A stretch of 64,000 nt of DNA from NCBI GenBank assembly GCA_964510785.1, contig CAZECM010000001.1:1-64000 (forward strand), read 5' to 3'. Shown here one piece after another: positions 16,132-24,704 of this stretch. A model generated the notes under the pieces. The model made no database searches, was not told the origin of the DNA, and worked only from the letters and a program-made list of their open reading frames with translations. A program made the position numbers and the translations under genes. The first letter of the stretch is position 1, and every line of letters begins with the position of its first letter. The DNA is from JAAYZM01 sp964510785. Lineage in GTDB: Bacteria; Actinomycetota; Actinomycetes; Actinomycetales; Cellulomonadaceae.

Positions 16132-17262
16132 GTGACCCAGCACGGACCGCTCGCCGATGCGGGCCTGGTCCAGCTGCTCACCCCCGCCGGTGAGCGCGTG
16201 GACCACCCGGACTACAGCCCCCGAGCTGCCGGCCTCGACGGCCCGGCACTGCGCGCCATGTACCGCGACATGGTCCTGGTGCGTGCCTTCGACAACGAGG
16301 CCACAAGCCTGCAGCGTCAAGGAGAGCTCGGGCTGTGGGCTCAGTGCCTGGGGCAGGAGGCCGCCCAGATCGGGTCCGCCCACGCCCTCGCTGCGCAGGA
16401 CTACGTGTTTCCGTCCTACCGCGAGCACGGGGTGCTGCTCGCGCGCGGCATGGACATGGCGCGCGTGCTGCGGCTCTTCCGCGGCATCGACCACGGCGGC
16501 TGGGATCCCGCCGACTACAACACCCAGCTCTACACGCTCGTCATCGGCTCGCACGCGCTCCACGCGACCGGCTACGCGATGGGGGTGCAGCGCGACGGGC
16601 TCGTCGGCACAGGCGACCCGGCCCGGGACACCGCCGTCGTCGCCTACTTCGGTGACGGCGCGACGGCGCAGGGCGACACGAACGAAGCCCTCGTCTTCGC
16701 CGCGGTGAACAACGCGCCCGTCGTGTTCTTCTGCCAGAACAACCAGTGGGCGATCTCCGAGCCCACCACGCACCAGGCGCGCGTCACGCTCGCCGAGCGC
16801 GGGCCGGGCTTCGGCATCCCGAGCGTGCGCGTGGACGGCAACGACGTCATCGCGAGCTACGCCGTCATGGACGAGGCCCTCGAGCGCGCCCGCACCGGCG
16901 GCGGCCCCACCTTCATCGAGGCCTTCACCTACCGCATGGGTGCGCACACCACGAGCGACGACCCCACCAAGTACCGCTCCGCGGCGGAGGAGGAGTACTG
17001 GCGCCAGCGCGACCCGATCGACCGGTTGCGCCTCCACCTGCAGCACACCACCGAGCTCGACGAGACCCAGAGCGAAGAGATCCAGGCGCAGGCCACCGAG
17101 CTCGCCGAGCGAGTACGCCACGAGACGAAGGCGCTCGGCCGCCCCGAGACCGGCTCGATGTTCGAGCACGTCTACGCGAGCGAGAACGCCGTGGTCGCGG
17201 CAGAATCGGCGTGGTTCACCGAGTTCGAGGACTCGTTCCTCCCCGCGGGAGGTGCCCGATGA
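16132..17262 (+). CDS. bkdA: 2-oxoacid dehydrogenase E1 component, alpha subunit
   Basis: 376 residues, GTG start after GACGAGGAGAC. Thiamine-diphosphate-dependent decarboxylase subunit; the TPP fold motif GDGATAQGDTNEALVFAAVNN (GDG...NN) is intact, as is YREHGVLLARGMDM and the phosphorylation-loop-like YRMGAHTTSDDPTKYR. The heterotetrameric alpha/beta form and the linked E1b and E2 genes fit a branched-chain 2-oxoacid or pyruvate dehydrogenase; HHSES in E1b and overall resemblance favour the branched-chain type, which supplies primers for branched fatty acids. No E3 gene is linked. Overlaps E1-beta by 4 bases. Confidence 0.9.
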   Translation: MTQHGPLADAGLVQLLTPAGERVDHPDYSPRAAGLDGPALRAMYRDMVLVRAFDNEATSLQRQGELGLWAQCLGQEAAQIGSAHALAAQDYVFPSYREHGVLLARGMDMARVLRLFRGIDHGGWDPADYNTQLYTLVIGSHALHATGYAMGVQRDGLVGTGDPARDTAVVAYFGDGATAQGDTNEALVFAAVNNAPVVFFCQNNQWAISEPTTHQARVTLAERGPGFGIPSVRVDGNDVIASYAVMDEALERARTGGGPTFIEAFTYRMGAHTTSDDPTKYRSAAEEEYWRQRDPIDRLRLHLQHTTELDETQSEEIQAQATELAERVRHETKALGRPETGSMFEHVYASENAVVAAESAWFTEFEDSFLPAGGAR

Positions 17263-18257
17263 GCACCACGGAACGTCTCACGGTTGCCAAGGCGATCAAC
17301 ACCGGCCTGCGCCGCGCGCTCGAGACCGACCCCAAGGTCGTGCTCATGGGCGAGGACATCGGCAGGCTCGGCGGCGTCTTCCGCGTCACCGACGGCCTGC
17401 AGAAGGACTTCGGCGCGGACCGCGTCGTGGACTCCCCCCTCGCGGAGTCTGGCATCGTCGGCACCGCGATCGGCATGGCGCTGCGCGGCTACCGGCCCGT
17501 GTGCGAGATCCAGTTCGACGGCTTCGTGTTCCCCGCGTTCGACCAGATCACCACGCAGCTCGCCAAGATGCACTACCGCTCGTCCGGCGCGCTCACGGTC
17601 CCGGTCGTCATCCGCATCCCCTACGGCGGCGGCATCGGCGCGGTCGAGCACCACTCCGAGTCCCCGGAGGCGCTCTTCGCGCACACCGCCGGGCTGCGCG
17701 TCGTCTCGCCGTCGTCCCCGCAGGACGCCTACACGATGATCCAGGCCGCGATCGCGAGCCCCGACCCCGTCATCTTCCTCGAGCCCAAGGGCCGCTACTG
17801 GGAGAAGGGCGACGTCGACCTCACGGCAGGGCCCGACGACGGCGCCATCGCGGGACTCGGCCTCGCCCGCACGCTGCGCCCCGGCACGGACGTCACGATC
17901 GCCGCCTACGGCCCCACGGTCGCGACGGCGCTCAAGGTCGCCGAGACCGCCGCCGGCGAGGGCACGAGCGTCGAGGTCATCGACCTGCGCTCGGTCTCTC
18001 CGCTCGACTTCGCCACGGTCAGCGCCTCGGTGCGTCGCACGGGCCGGCTCGTCGTCGTGCACGAGGCCCCCACGTACTTCGGGGCGGGCGCCGAGCTCGC
18101 CGCGCGCGTCACCGAGGAGTGCTTCTACTCCCTCGAGGCGCCCGTGCTGCGGGTCGGCGGCTTCCACACGCCCTACCCCGTCGCCAAGATCGAGCACGAC
18201 TACCTGCCCAGCCTCGATCGCGTCCTCGACGCCGTCGACCGCACGCTCGACTACTGA
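17259..18257 (+). CDS. bkdB: 2-oxoacid dehydrogenase E1 component, beta subunit
   Basis: 332 residues, ATG start overlapping the E1-alpha stop (ATGA). Transketolase central and C-terminal domains: LMGEDIGRLGGVFRVTDGL, SPLAESGIVGTAIGMALRG, EIQFDGFVFPAFDQI, and C-terminal VIDLRSVSPLDFATV. With E1-alpha it forms the decarboxylating alpha2beta2 complex that transfers the acyl group to the E2 lipoyl arm. The E2 gene starts 14 bases downstream, so all three are co-transcribed. Confidence 0.93.
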   Translation: MSTTERLTVAKAINTGLRRALETDPKVVLMGEDIGRLGGVFRVTDGLQKDFGADRVVDSPLAESGIVGTAIGMALRGYRPVCEIQFDGFVFPAFDQITTQLAKMHYRSSGALTVPVVIRIPYGGGIGAVEHHSESPEALFAHTAGLRVVSPSSPQDAYTMIQAAIASPDPVIFLEPKGRYWEKGDVDLTAGPDDGAIAGLGLARTLRPGTDVTIAAYGPTVATALKVAETAAGEGTSVEVIDLRSVSPLDFATVSASVRRTGRLVVVHEAPTYFGAGAELAARVTEECFYSLEAPVLRVGGFHTPYPVAKIEHDYLPSLDRVLDAVDRTLDY

Positions 18258-18271
18258 CCCTGGAGCGCCCG

Positions 18272-19771
18272 GTGCCCACCTTCGAACAGTTCCGCCTCCC
18301 CGACGCCGGTGAAGGCCTGACCGAGGCCGACATCGTCGAGTGGCGCGTCGCCGTCGGTGACGCCGTGACCGTCAACCAGACGATCGTCGAGGTCGAGACG
18401 GCCAAGTCGCTCGTGGAGCTGCCGAGCCCGTTCACGGGGGTCGTGTCCGAGATCCTCGTCGCGCCCGGTGCCACCGTCGAGGTCGGCACGCCCATCATCG
18501 TGATCGACACCGATCCGGGTGGTGAGGGCGGCGGTTCGTCCGACGACGCCGGGAGCGAGGGCGTCGAGGTCTCCGGGGCCGACGACGGCGTAGCGCCGGC
18601 CGGTGATGACGCTTCCGGTGCTGTCCTGGTCGGCTACGGCACGCAGGACGCCGGCTCGGCGCGGCGGCTGCGGCGCGGTGCGGGATCGGGCGGCGGGTCG
18701 TCGTCGGACACCGGCGCTGTCGAGGCGCCCCAGGGTGCGCCGTCGTCGGCCCCTGTCGTTGCCGCGAGCCCGGCGCAGGGCTTCGAGGTGAGCGCCGCGA
18801 CGCCGGCGACCCCGCCCACCGCGAGCCCGGCCGTTCCGGCAGCTCCCGAAGCGTCGGCGCACGCCTCGCGCACGCTCGCGAAGCCCCCGGTGCGCAAGCT
18901 CGCGCGGGAGCTCGGCGTCGACCTCGACTCGGTGACCCCCACGGGCCCTGGCGGGATCGTGACGCGGGAGGACCTGCTCGCCCACTCGCGGGCCGCTGAG
19001 CCGCGTGCGCTCGCGACGTACCCGGGCGACGACCAGCCGTGGCTCGCGAGCGGCGCCGTCTCTCCGGACGGCCGCCAGACCCGCGTGCCCGTAAAGTCGG
19101 TGCGCAAGCGGACGGCCGAGGCGATGGTCTCGAGCGCGTTCTCGGCGCCGCACGTCACGGTGTTCCACACGATCGACGTGACGCGTGCGATGCGGCTCGT
19201 CGCCCGGTTGCGCGAGGACCGCGAGTTCGCGGACGTGCGCGTCACACCGCTGCTGATCGTCGCCAAGGCGCTGCTGCTCGCGGTCCATCGCCACCCGGAG
19301 ATCAACGCGTCGTGGGACGACTCGACGCAGGAGATCGTCTACAAGCACTACGTGAACCTCGGCATCGCGGCCGCCACGCCGCGCGGACTCGTGGTGCCGA
19401 ACATCAAGGACGCGCACCGGCTCACGCTCAAGGAGCTCGCCCAGGAGCTGACGGCGCTGACGCTCACGGCGCGATCGGGCAAGACCTCGCCGTCGGACCT
19501 CTCGGACGGCACGATCACGATCACGAACGTGGGCGCGTTCGGCATCGACACGGGCACGCCGATCCTCAACCCGGGCGAGGCCGCGATCCTCGCGTTCGGT
19601 GCCGTGCGCGAGCAGCCGTGGGTGCACAAGGGGAAGATCAAGGTGCGTCAGGTGACGCAGCTCGCCCTGAGCTTCGACCACCGGCTCGTGGACGGCGAGC
19701 TGGGCTCACGGGTGCTCGCCGACGTCGCCAAGGTCCTCTCCGACCCCTCGCAATTCATGGTCTGGGCCTGA
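18272..19771 (+). CDS. bkdC: 2-oxoacid dehydrogenase E2 (dihydrolipoamide acyltransferase)
   Basis: 499 residues from GTG, with GGAG seven bases upstream. Domains: one lipoyl domain (~3-78) with lipoylated Lys45 in VETAKSLVE; a long Ala/Pro/Gly linker (~85-205) including a short Arg-rich patch; the E1/E3-binding domain (~207-247, LAKPPVRKLARELGVDLDSV, GGIVTREDL); and the catalytic acetyltransferase core (~265-499) with FDHRLVDGELG, holding the HxxxDG active-site motif. It carries acyl groups from E1 to CoA. The single lipoyl domain is typical of branched-chain E2. Last gene of the operon. Confidence 0.93.
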   Translation: MPTFEQFRLPDAGEGLTEADIVEWRVAVGDAVTVNQTIVEVETAKSLVELPSPFTGVVSEILVAPGATVEVGTPIIVIDTDPGGEGGGSSDDAGSEGVEVSGADDGVAPAGDDASGAVLVGYGTQDAGSARRLRRGAGSGGGSSSDTGAVEAPQGAPSSAPVVAASPAQGFEVSAATPATPPTASPAVPAAPEASAHASRTLAKPPVRKLARELGVDLDSVTPTGPGGIVTREDLLAHSRAAEPRALATYPGDDQPWLASGAVSPDGRQTRVPVKSVRKRTAEAMVSSAFSAPHVTVFHTIDVTRAMRLVARLREDREFADVRVTPLLIVAKALLLAVHRHPEINASWDDSTQEIVYKHYVNLGIAAATPRGLVVPNIKDAHRLTLKELAQELTALTLTARSGKTSPSDLSDGTITITNVGAFGIDTGTPILNPGEAAILAFGAVREQPWVHKGKIKVRQVTQLALSFDHRLVDGELGSRVLADVAKVLSDPSQFMVWA

Positions 19772-19789
19772 GAGGTATCCTCACGGGGC

Positions 19790-20191
19790 ATGGGGCTTGC
19801 TCGGGGAGCGATGTGCGCAGCGGGGACGGCGCTGCTCGCGGCGTGCTCGGCCTCGGCAGATTCGGCCACGCTCATGGTGGCCGACCCGGACGCCCCGCAC
19901 TGGGAAGCGCTCATGAGCGGGGACATTGTCCTCGATCCCTCGGGGTGCGTCCTCCTCACCTGGAGCGGCAACGATGCCGCGCCGCTCCTGATCATCTGGC
20001 CCGCGGGGACCGAGCGTGTCGCCGGTGATCCCGGTGGTGTCACGTCGAGCGAGCACGGGGTCCTGTCCTTCGACGGGCCTGTCGAACTCGGGGGCGGGGA
20101 GCGCTTCGACGGGGACGAGGGCTTCTTCGGGGCGGAACCTCCGCCCGAGGGATGTTCGTACGGCGAGGTGTTCCTCGTCTCGTCCTGGTAG
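19790..20191 (+). CDS. Small secreted lipoprotein, unknown function
   Basis: 133 residues. The N-terminus MGLARGAMCAAGTALLAACSAS is a lipoprotein signal with lipobox LAAC (Cys19), so the mature protein should be anchored outside the membrane. The mature part is acidic, with Cys at ~53 and near the C-terminus (GCSYGEV) that may form a disulphide. No known domain. It follows E2 by 18 bases but has its own region; convergent with the Bat-type operon. Confidence 0.7.
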   Translation: MGLARGAMCAAGTALLAACSASADSATLMVADPDAPHWEALMSGDIVLDPSGCVLLTWSGNDAAPLLIIWPAGTERVAGDPGGVTSSEHGVLSFDGPVELGGGERFDGDEGFFGAEPPPEGCSYGEVFLVSSW

Positions 20192-20211
20192 CGGGCCTCG
20201 ACCGAGGAGGG

Positions 20212-21219
20212 CTACCAGTTGGAGAGGGGCGGGGCACCGGGGTCGGTCCCGGGGGTGTCTGAGTCGCCGCCGTCACCCTCGCCACCGCTGGCTTCTTCCT
20301 GGGCGTCCTGGTTGCGCTGCTCGATCTCCTGCTGGCGCTCCGCCTCCTCGCGGGCGGCCCGCTCCTCCTCGGTCTCGCCCTCGGGCTCCGGCTCGGCCTC
20401 CGAGGGGTCCTCACCGGCAGCGGCGCGCTCGGTTTCCTGGCGCTGCTGCTCGGCCTCGAGGGCCTGCTCCTCGAGGCGGTCCTGCTCGGCCTCGCGCTGC
20501 TCCTGCTCCTGCTCGGCCTGCTCCTGCTCCTCCTCGCTCGCGTCGGGCTCGGGCGGCGTCTGGCACGCGGGGTCGTTGATGGCGTCGGCGGCGAGGGAGT
20601 AGTAGTCGGCGGCCATCCGGAAGTCGAACGCCGCGTAGTCGAAACGCTGGGCGGAGGTGACCTCCTCGTCGTTGTAGTCGAGCTCGAACAACGAGGCGTC
20701 GTACGGTTCGCCGTTCTCGCGGGCGATCTCCGCCTCGGCCTGCGCCACAGCCCACGCGTACTCCTCCTGGGCGTTCGCATCGAAGAGGTCACCGTACGCC
20801 TCGTACACGAAGGACAGGTTCGTCTGTACGTCGCAGCGGTGTTCCTCCGGCACGATCTCGAGCGCGGTCTCGAGCGCTCGCTGCGCGGCGAAGAGCGAGT
20901 CCGCCCGGTAGGCCGCCGTCCCCGCGTTGAAGTGCGCCTTCCACGGATCGACGACGTTCGGGCTCCGCATGTCGCGGAACTCCCGGTAGGAGTCGTAGTA
21001 GTCGCCCGCCGTGTACTCGCCCATCGCCCGGTCGAACACGGCGCCCAGGCGGGCGAAGTGCACCCCGTACAAGAACACGATGAGGGCCGGTACGACCGAG
21101 AGCCAGAACAGCAGTCGCCGACGGCGGATCCGTGGCGGGGTGACCTTGCGCTCGCGCACGGGCGGTCGCCCGATGTCCTGGGTGCGCATCGAACGCCGGG
21201 ACGGTCCGGGAGTGCTCAT
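20212..21219 (-). CDS. BatC-like TPR membrane protein with acidic coiled-coil tail
   Basis: 335 residues, ATG start in a 4-base overlap with the VWA gene upstream. A basic N-terminus and one membrane helix (~30-50, LLFWLSVVPALIVFLYGVHF) are followed by TPR-like helices (~55-175: MGEYTAGDYYDSYREF, AHFNAGTAAYRADSLFAAQRA). The last ~130 residues are a Glu/Gln/Ala-rich coiled coil of very low complexity. The gene order MoxR-DUF58-membrane protein-VWA-VWA-TPR matches Bat (aerotolerance-type) operons, where BatC is the TPR member. Role is by analogy; these complexes act at the cell envelope. Confidence 0.8.
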   Translation of the reverse strand: MSTPGPSRRSMRTQDIGRPPVRERKVTPPRIRRRRLLFWLSVVPALIVFLYGVHFARLGAVFDRAMGEYTAGDYYDSYREFRDMRSPNVVDPWKAHFNAGTAAYRADSLFAAQRALETALEIVPEEHRCDVQTNLSFVYEAYGDLFDANAQEEYAWAVAQAEAEIARENGEPYDASLFELDYNDEEVTSAQRFDYAAFDFRMAADYYSLAADAINDPACQTPPEPDASEEEQEQAEQEQEQREAEQDRLEEQALEAEQQRQETERAAAGEDPSEAEPEPEGETEEERAAREEAERQQEIEQRNQDAQEEASGGEGDGGDSDTPGTDPGAPPLSNW

Positions 21220-22244
21220 CGCGCCACCCCCCGGCGCGGCCTCGCCCCGGCACGGACCCAGTCCCATGCCTCCCACAGCAGCAGCGCGCACGCCCCGAGA
21301 GCCCACGGCCACACGAGGTCCCGGGTGGACTCCACGTCTCCGCGCCCGTCGGCGGCGAGCGCCGCGAAGTCGATGCCTGCCACGAGCTCCGCCGTCGGCC
21401 CGGGCCCCGCGCGATGGACGTACGGCACGCCGAGCTGCTCCGCGATCGCCCGCAGGTTCGCCTCGTCGATCCGGGAGACGGCGGGCGGCTCACCGGCCTG
21501 CGAGAGGTCGGGGATGAAGGGCGCGTCGGGCCGGTACGCGCCGTCGTACGAGCGCATCTGCCCACCGGCCTCGGTCCCGTATCCGAGCACGGCCCCTCCG
21601 TCGACGAGCCCGGTGAGCGCGGCGTACGAGGCGGGTTCCCCCTCCGCCGTCTGCTCGCCGTCGGACAGGAAGAACACGAGCCGGATCGAGCCGGGCTCGC
21701 GCCGCGCGGCGTCCTCGAGCACGCGCTGCAGGATGCCGAGCGGCCGGTCGGTGAGCGTGCCCGTCGAGCCACCAGTGACCTCTTGCGTCACGGTCTCGGC
21801 CCACGAGCGCACCGCCACCCGGTCCCCCGTGAGGGGCAGCTGCGTCCCCGCTTCCCCCGCGAAGCCGATCACGGAGTAGCTCGCGCCGGGGATGTCGCCC
21901 GCGAGGGACACGACGTCGAGCCGCGCGCCGTCGAGCCGCCGCACCGTGGTCAGCGGCGCCACGCCGGGCGCGGGCGACAGCGCGGGACCGGGCCCCCAGT
22001 CCTCGGCAGCCATCGAACCCGTCCGGTCCACGACGAAGAACATCTGCACCGCGACGGCGTTCGCGGAGGGTTGCGAGACGTGTTGCGCCGGGGTGAGAGC
22101 CACGACGCCGACGACGGCGACCAGCAGCGCCCGCCGCGCGAGCCGGAACCCCCGTCCCCGCGCGGCCGCGACGAGCAGCCACACGATGACCGGGATCGCG
22201 ACGAGCAGCACGAGCCACGCCGGGAAGACCTGTCGGAAGATCAC
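21216..22244 (-). CDS. VWA-domain membrane protein, BatB-like
   Basis: 342 residues from the GTG that overlaps the upstream stop (GTGA), with GGGGAGG eight bases before it. Two N-terminal membrane helices (~6-50), a VWA domain (~65-290) and a C-terminal helix (~310-330). The MIDAS starts DRTGSM, in which Thr replaces the usual first Ser of DxSxS, and FFLSDGEQTAEGE supplies the later Asp. It therefore probably still binds a divalent metal but is a variant. Partner of the BatA-like protein encoded upstream. Confidence 0.85.
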   Translation of the reverse strand: MIFRQVFPAWLVLLVAIPVIVWLLVAAARGRGFRLARRALLVAVVGVVALTPAQHVSQPSANAVAVQMFFVVDRTGSMAAEDWGPGPALSPAPGVAPLTTVRRLDGARLDVVSLAGDIPGASYSVIGFAGEAGTQLPLTGDRVAVRSWAETVTQEVTGGSTGTLTDRPLGILQRVLEDAARREPGSIRLVFFLSDGEQTAEGEPASYAALTGLVDGGAVLGYGTEAGGQMRSYDGAYRPDAPFIPDLSQAGEPPAVSRIDEANLRAIAEQLGVPYVHRAGPGPTAELVAGIDFAALAADGRGDVESTRDLVWPWALGACALLLWEAWDWVRAGARPRRGVAR

Positions 22245-23242
22245 GAGCGCAACCTCCCCTGCACGACGACGACGCCGAGCACCCCGAGCACGAGCCACCG
22301 GATCCAGGAGTCGTTCGCGTCCACCTCGACGCGCTCGGGCTCGGCGTCCATGTCGACGCGTTGGTGGGACTGCACGTCCGCGATGATCCCCTCGACGGCC
22401 GAGGGGTCGGACAGCTCGAAGTAGAGCCCGCCGCTGCGCGTCACCTCACGCTGGAACTCGAGCTGCTCGATCTGGCCCGTGTACCGCACGTCGTAGCCGA
22501 ACAGCCCGTGGACCACGACGCCGCGCGCCATGACGAGGTCGATCGCCTGGGGCAGCGTGTAGACGGGGACGCCCCACACCGCGTTGTCGGTCGAGAAGAT
22601 GATGGACCGCGAGCGCTCCGCGTCGAACTGGTCGAAGAGCAGCGCGCACGTCGCGAGCCCGTCGCCGATGAGCGAGGCCTCGTCGGGGATGCCGTCCACA
22701 CCGGCGACGAACTCCCAGTACCGCTCCGAGCCGGGGTTGCCCAGGGCGCGTCGCGCCTCGTTCAGCTGCTCGCGCACGAGCTCGTAGTCGTCCGTGAGCG
22801 GGAACACGGTGCGCGACGTCGAGTTGAACACGGACAGCGCGATGCGTTCCCCCTCGAAGGAGTCGACCAGCGCGAGGAAGGTGTCGGCCACCTCGCCGCC
22901 GAAGTCCGACATGGACCCGGAGACGTCGAGGCACAGCACGATGTCCCGGTTGGCGAGGATCCGCGCACGCTCCTCCACGACGACGGGCCGCGCGGCGACC
23001 GTCGCCGCAGCAAGCAGGGAGCCGACGACGGCGACCACCGCGAGCACGCGCCACACGAGGTACCGCCGCACCCACGGGCGCACCGCCGGTGAGCGCCACA
23101 GCTCCTCGGTGTTGGCCACCGGGGTGCCGGAGCGCACCCGGCGCGGCACCAGCCACCCCAGCAGCAGCACGAGCACCACCGTGCCGAGCGCGGCCCACGG
23201 TAGCCAGGGCCAGCTCAGCACGGCCTCCGTCGTCGTCGTCAC
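22241..23242 (-). CDS. VWA-domain membrane protein, BatA-like
   Basis: 333 residues from the GTG in a 4-base overlap with the upstream stop; a second GTG one codon earlier (23245) is possible. Membrane helices near the N-terminus (WPWLPWAALGTVVLVLLLGW and ~60-80) and at the C-terminal end flank a VWA domain with a canonical MIDAS, LCLDVSGSMSDFGGE, and FSTDN later. BatA-type proteins form complexes with DUF58 and MoxR in the membrane. The next gene (BatB-like) overlaps by 4 bases. Confidence 0.88.
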   Translation of the reverse strand: MTTTTEAVLSWPWLPWAALGTVVLVLLLGWLVPRRVRSGTPVANTEELWRSPAVRPWVRRYLVWRVLAVVAVVGSLLAAATVAARPVVVEERARILANRDIVLCLDVSGSMSDFGGEVADTFLALVDSFEGERIALSVFNSTSRTVFPLTDDYELVREQLNEARRALGNPGSERYWEFVAGVDGIPDEASLIGDGLATCALLFDQFDAERSRSIIFSTDNAVWGVPVYTLPQAIDLVMARGVVVHGLFGYDVRYTGQIEQLEFQREVTRSGGLYFELSDPSAVEGIIADVQSHQRVDMDAEPERVEVDANDSWIRWLVLGVLGVVVVQGRLRS

Positions 23243-23739
23243 CACTGACGCACCACGTCCTGCGCCTGGCCGATCGAGCGCTGCGCCTTGGCGGTCGACG
23301 CCCGCGCGAACGAGGGGTAGGACAGGTTCTTGAGGGTCTTGGCGAGCGGGCCGGTGAGCGAGACCTTGGCCGCGTCGAGGTCCGTGAACGTCGCGGCGTC
23401 GATGCCCGTGCGGGCCTTGGTGAAGTCCCGCATGACGTTGCGGATCTCGAGGTGCACGGCGCGGTCGTCGAGCTGGCCGCGCGCGTGCCTCGACTCGAGC
23501 TCACGGAGCTTGTCGAGGTAGATGTTGCGTACGGCCGCCCACGGGTCGCTCACACCGGGCATGGTCGACGCGGGTCGCTTCCGCACGGCCGCGCTCGTGG
23601 CGGGTTTCTCCTCGCCGCGCTTGCGCGTGGACCAGAACACCCAGAAGAACCAGGCGACGACGGCGGCCAGCAGGACGATGCCCACGAACGTCCACACCGC
23701 CGAGTAGCCGACGGGGTCGACGAGCTCAACGCCCGGCAC
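23239..23739 (-). CDS. Single-helix membrane protein of the Bat-type operon
   Basis: 166 residues from GTG, overlapping the DUF58 gene by 14 bases. One membrane helix (~15-36, AVWTFVGIVLLAAVVAWFFW) precedes a basic linker and a helical cytoplasmic domain (YLDKLRELESRHARGQLDDRA, VMRDFTKARTGIDAATF). Proteins of this size and topology occupy the same place in Bat-type operons (DUF4381-like position), but I cannot assign a family securely. Probably cytoplasmic scaffold of the complex. Confidence 0.75.
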   Translation of the reverse strand: MPGVELVDPVGYSAVWTFVGIVLLAAVVAWFFWVFWSTRKRGEEKPATSAAVRKRPASTMPGVSDPWAAVRNIYLDKLRELESRHARGQLDDRAVHLEIRNVMRDFTKARTGIDAATFTDLDAAKVSLTGPLAKTLKNLSYPSFARASTAKAQRSIGQAQDVVRQW

Positions 23740-24691
23740 GGCGCAGCCTCCCGAGCATCGCGACGATCTCGTCCACCGTGTCGTCCGTGCCCTCGACGAC
23801 GACGGACTCGATGCCGAGCGAGCGCATCCGCGCGACCGTGGCCGCGTGCCGTTCCTCGCGCGCGACCTGGACGGCGGCGTGCAGCTTGCGCCGGCCCCGC
23901 AGGAACGCGGGCAGGGACCGGCCCGTCTCGATGTCGCGCGCGTCGCGAGAGCTGACGCCGTTGACGGCCCGCCCCCGGGCGAGCGCGGACGAGGCCCCCG
24001 CGAGCCGACCGGGGGCGCCGTCGGTGAGGGCGGTCGCGAAGGGGTCGGCGTCGGCCACCTGGATCACCATGACCTCGTGGCGCGTCCGCAGGCGGGCGAG
24101 CGCGCGGGTGTCCGCCTCGGCGGGGCGCGCCTCGTCCGTGACGACGGCCACGAGCGAGCGCCGTGGCGTGGTGCGCAGCACCTGGTCGAGGAGTCTCGTG
24201 AGGTCGCCCGCGGGGGCGTCGGGGTCGAAGGAGCGCTCGACGGCGCGCAGCAGCAGCTCGAGGTGCCCCGAGCCAGCCCGCGCGGGCATCCGGGTGAGGC
24301 GCCCCGCGTCCCCGGCCATGAGGGCGACCCGGTCGCCGCGTACCTGGCCCAGGTGGGCGAGCACGGTGGCCGCGAACGTCGCGACCTCTGCCTTGGGCTC
24401 ACCGCTCGCGGCCGTGGCGGCCATGTGCCGCCCCGTGTCCACGACGAGCAGGAGCGTGATGTTGGACGTCGCGACGTAGCGCTTGACCACGGGGCTGCCC
24501 GCGCGCGCGGAGGCGAGCCAGTCGATGTCGCCGACGTCGTCCCCCGGCGAGTACTGGTGCAGGTCGTCGAAGTCCTGGCCGTGCCCCTTGTACACCGATC
24601 GGTGGCGCCCCTCGAGCAGCCCCGTCGCGCGTCGCACGGCGGGGAGCTGGAGGCGCGCCCTGATCTGGGTGAGCCGGGAGGCCTGGGGCAT
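23726..24691 (-). CDS. DUF58 domain protein (second copy)
   Basis: 321 residues, ATG start, 13 bases after moxR. A soluble DUF58 protein with the family core DFDDLHQYSPGDDVGDIDWLASAR at ~40-63, followed by a VWA-like Rossmann fold beginning LLLVVDTGRHM; the metal-site motif is incomplete. Unlike its paralogue at 9109-10485 it has no membrane helix. Expected to work with the adjacent MoxR ATPase and the BatA/B-like VWA proteins. Confidence 0.9.
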   Translation of the reverse strand: MPQASRLTQIRARLQLPAVRRATGLLEGRHRSVYKGHGQDFDDLHQYSPGDDVGDIDWLASARAGSPVVKRYVATSNITLLLVVDTGRHMAATAASGEPKAEVATFAATVLAHLGQVRGDRVALMAGDAGRLTRMPARAGSGHLELLLRAVERSFDPDAPAGDLTRLLDQVLRTTPRRSLVAVVTDEARPAEADTRALARLRTRHEVMVIQVADADPFATALTDGAPGRLAGASSALARGRAVNGVSSRDARDIETGRSLPAFLRGRRKLHAAVQVAREERHAATVARMRSLGIESVVVEGTDDTVDEIVAMLGRLRRAGR

Positions 24692-24704
24692 CGGTCAGCG
24701 CACC

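Noticed and set aside
16940..18271. N-terminal extension of the E2 frame reaching back through E1-beta
   Set aside because: Translation is Arg/Pro-rich noise; the lipoyl domain begins right after GTG 18272 with its own ribosome site.
20300..20560. CRISPR-like or tandem DNA repeat
   Set aside because: The periodicity is codon repetition in the Glu/Gln-rich tail of the BatC-like protein, not spaced repeats.
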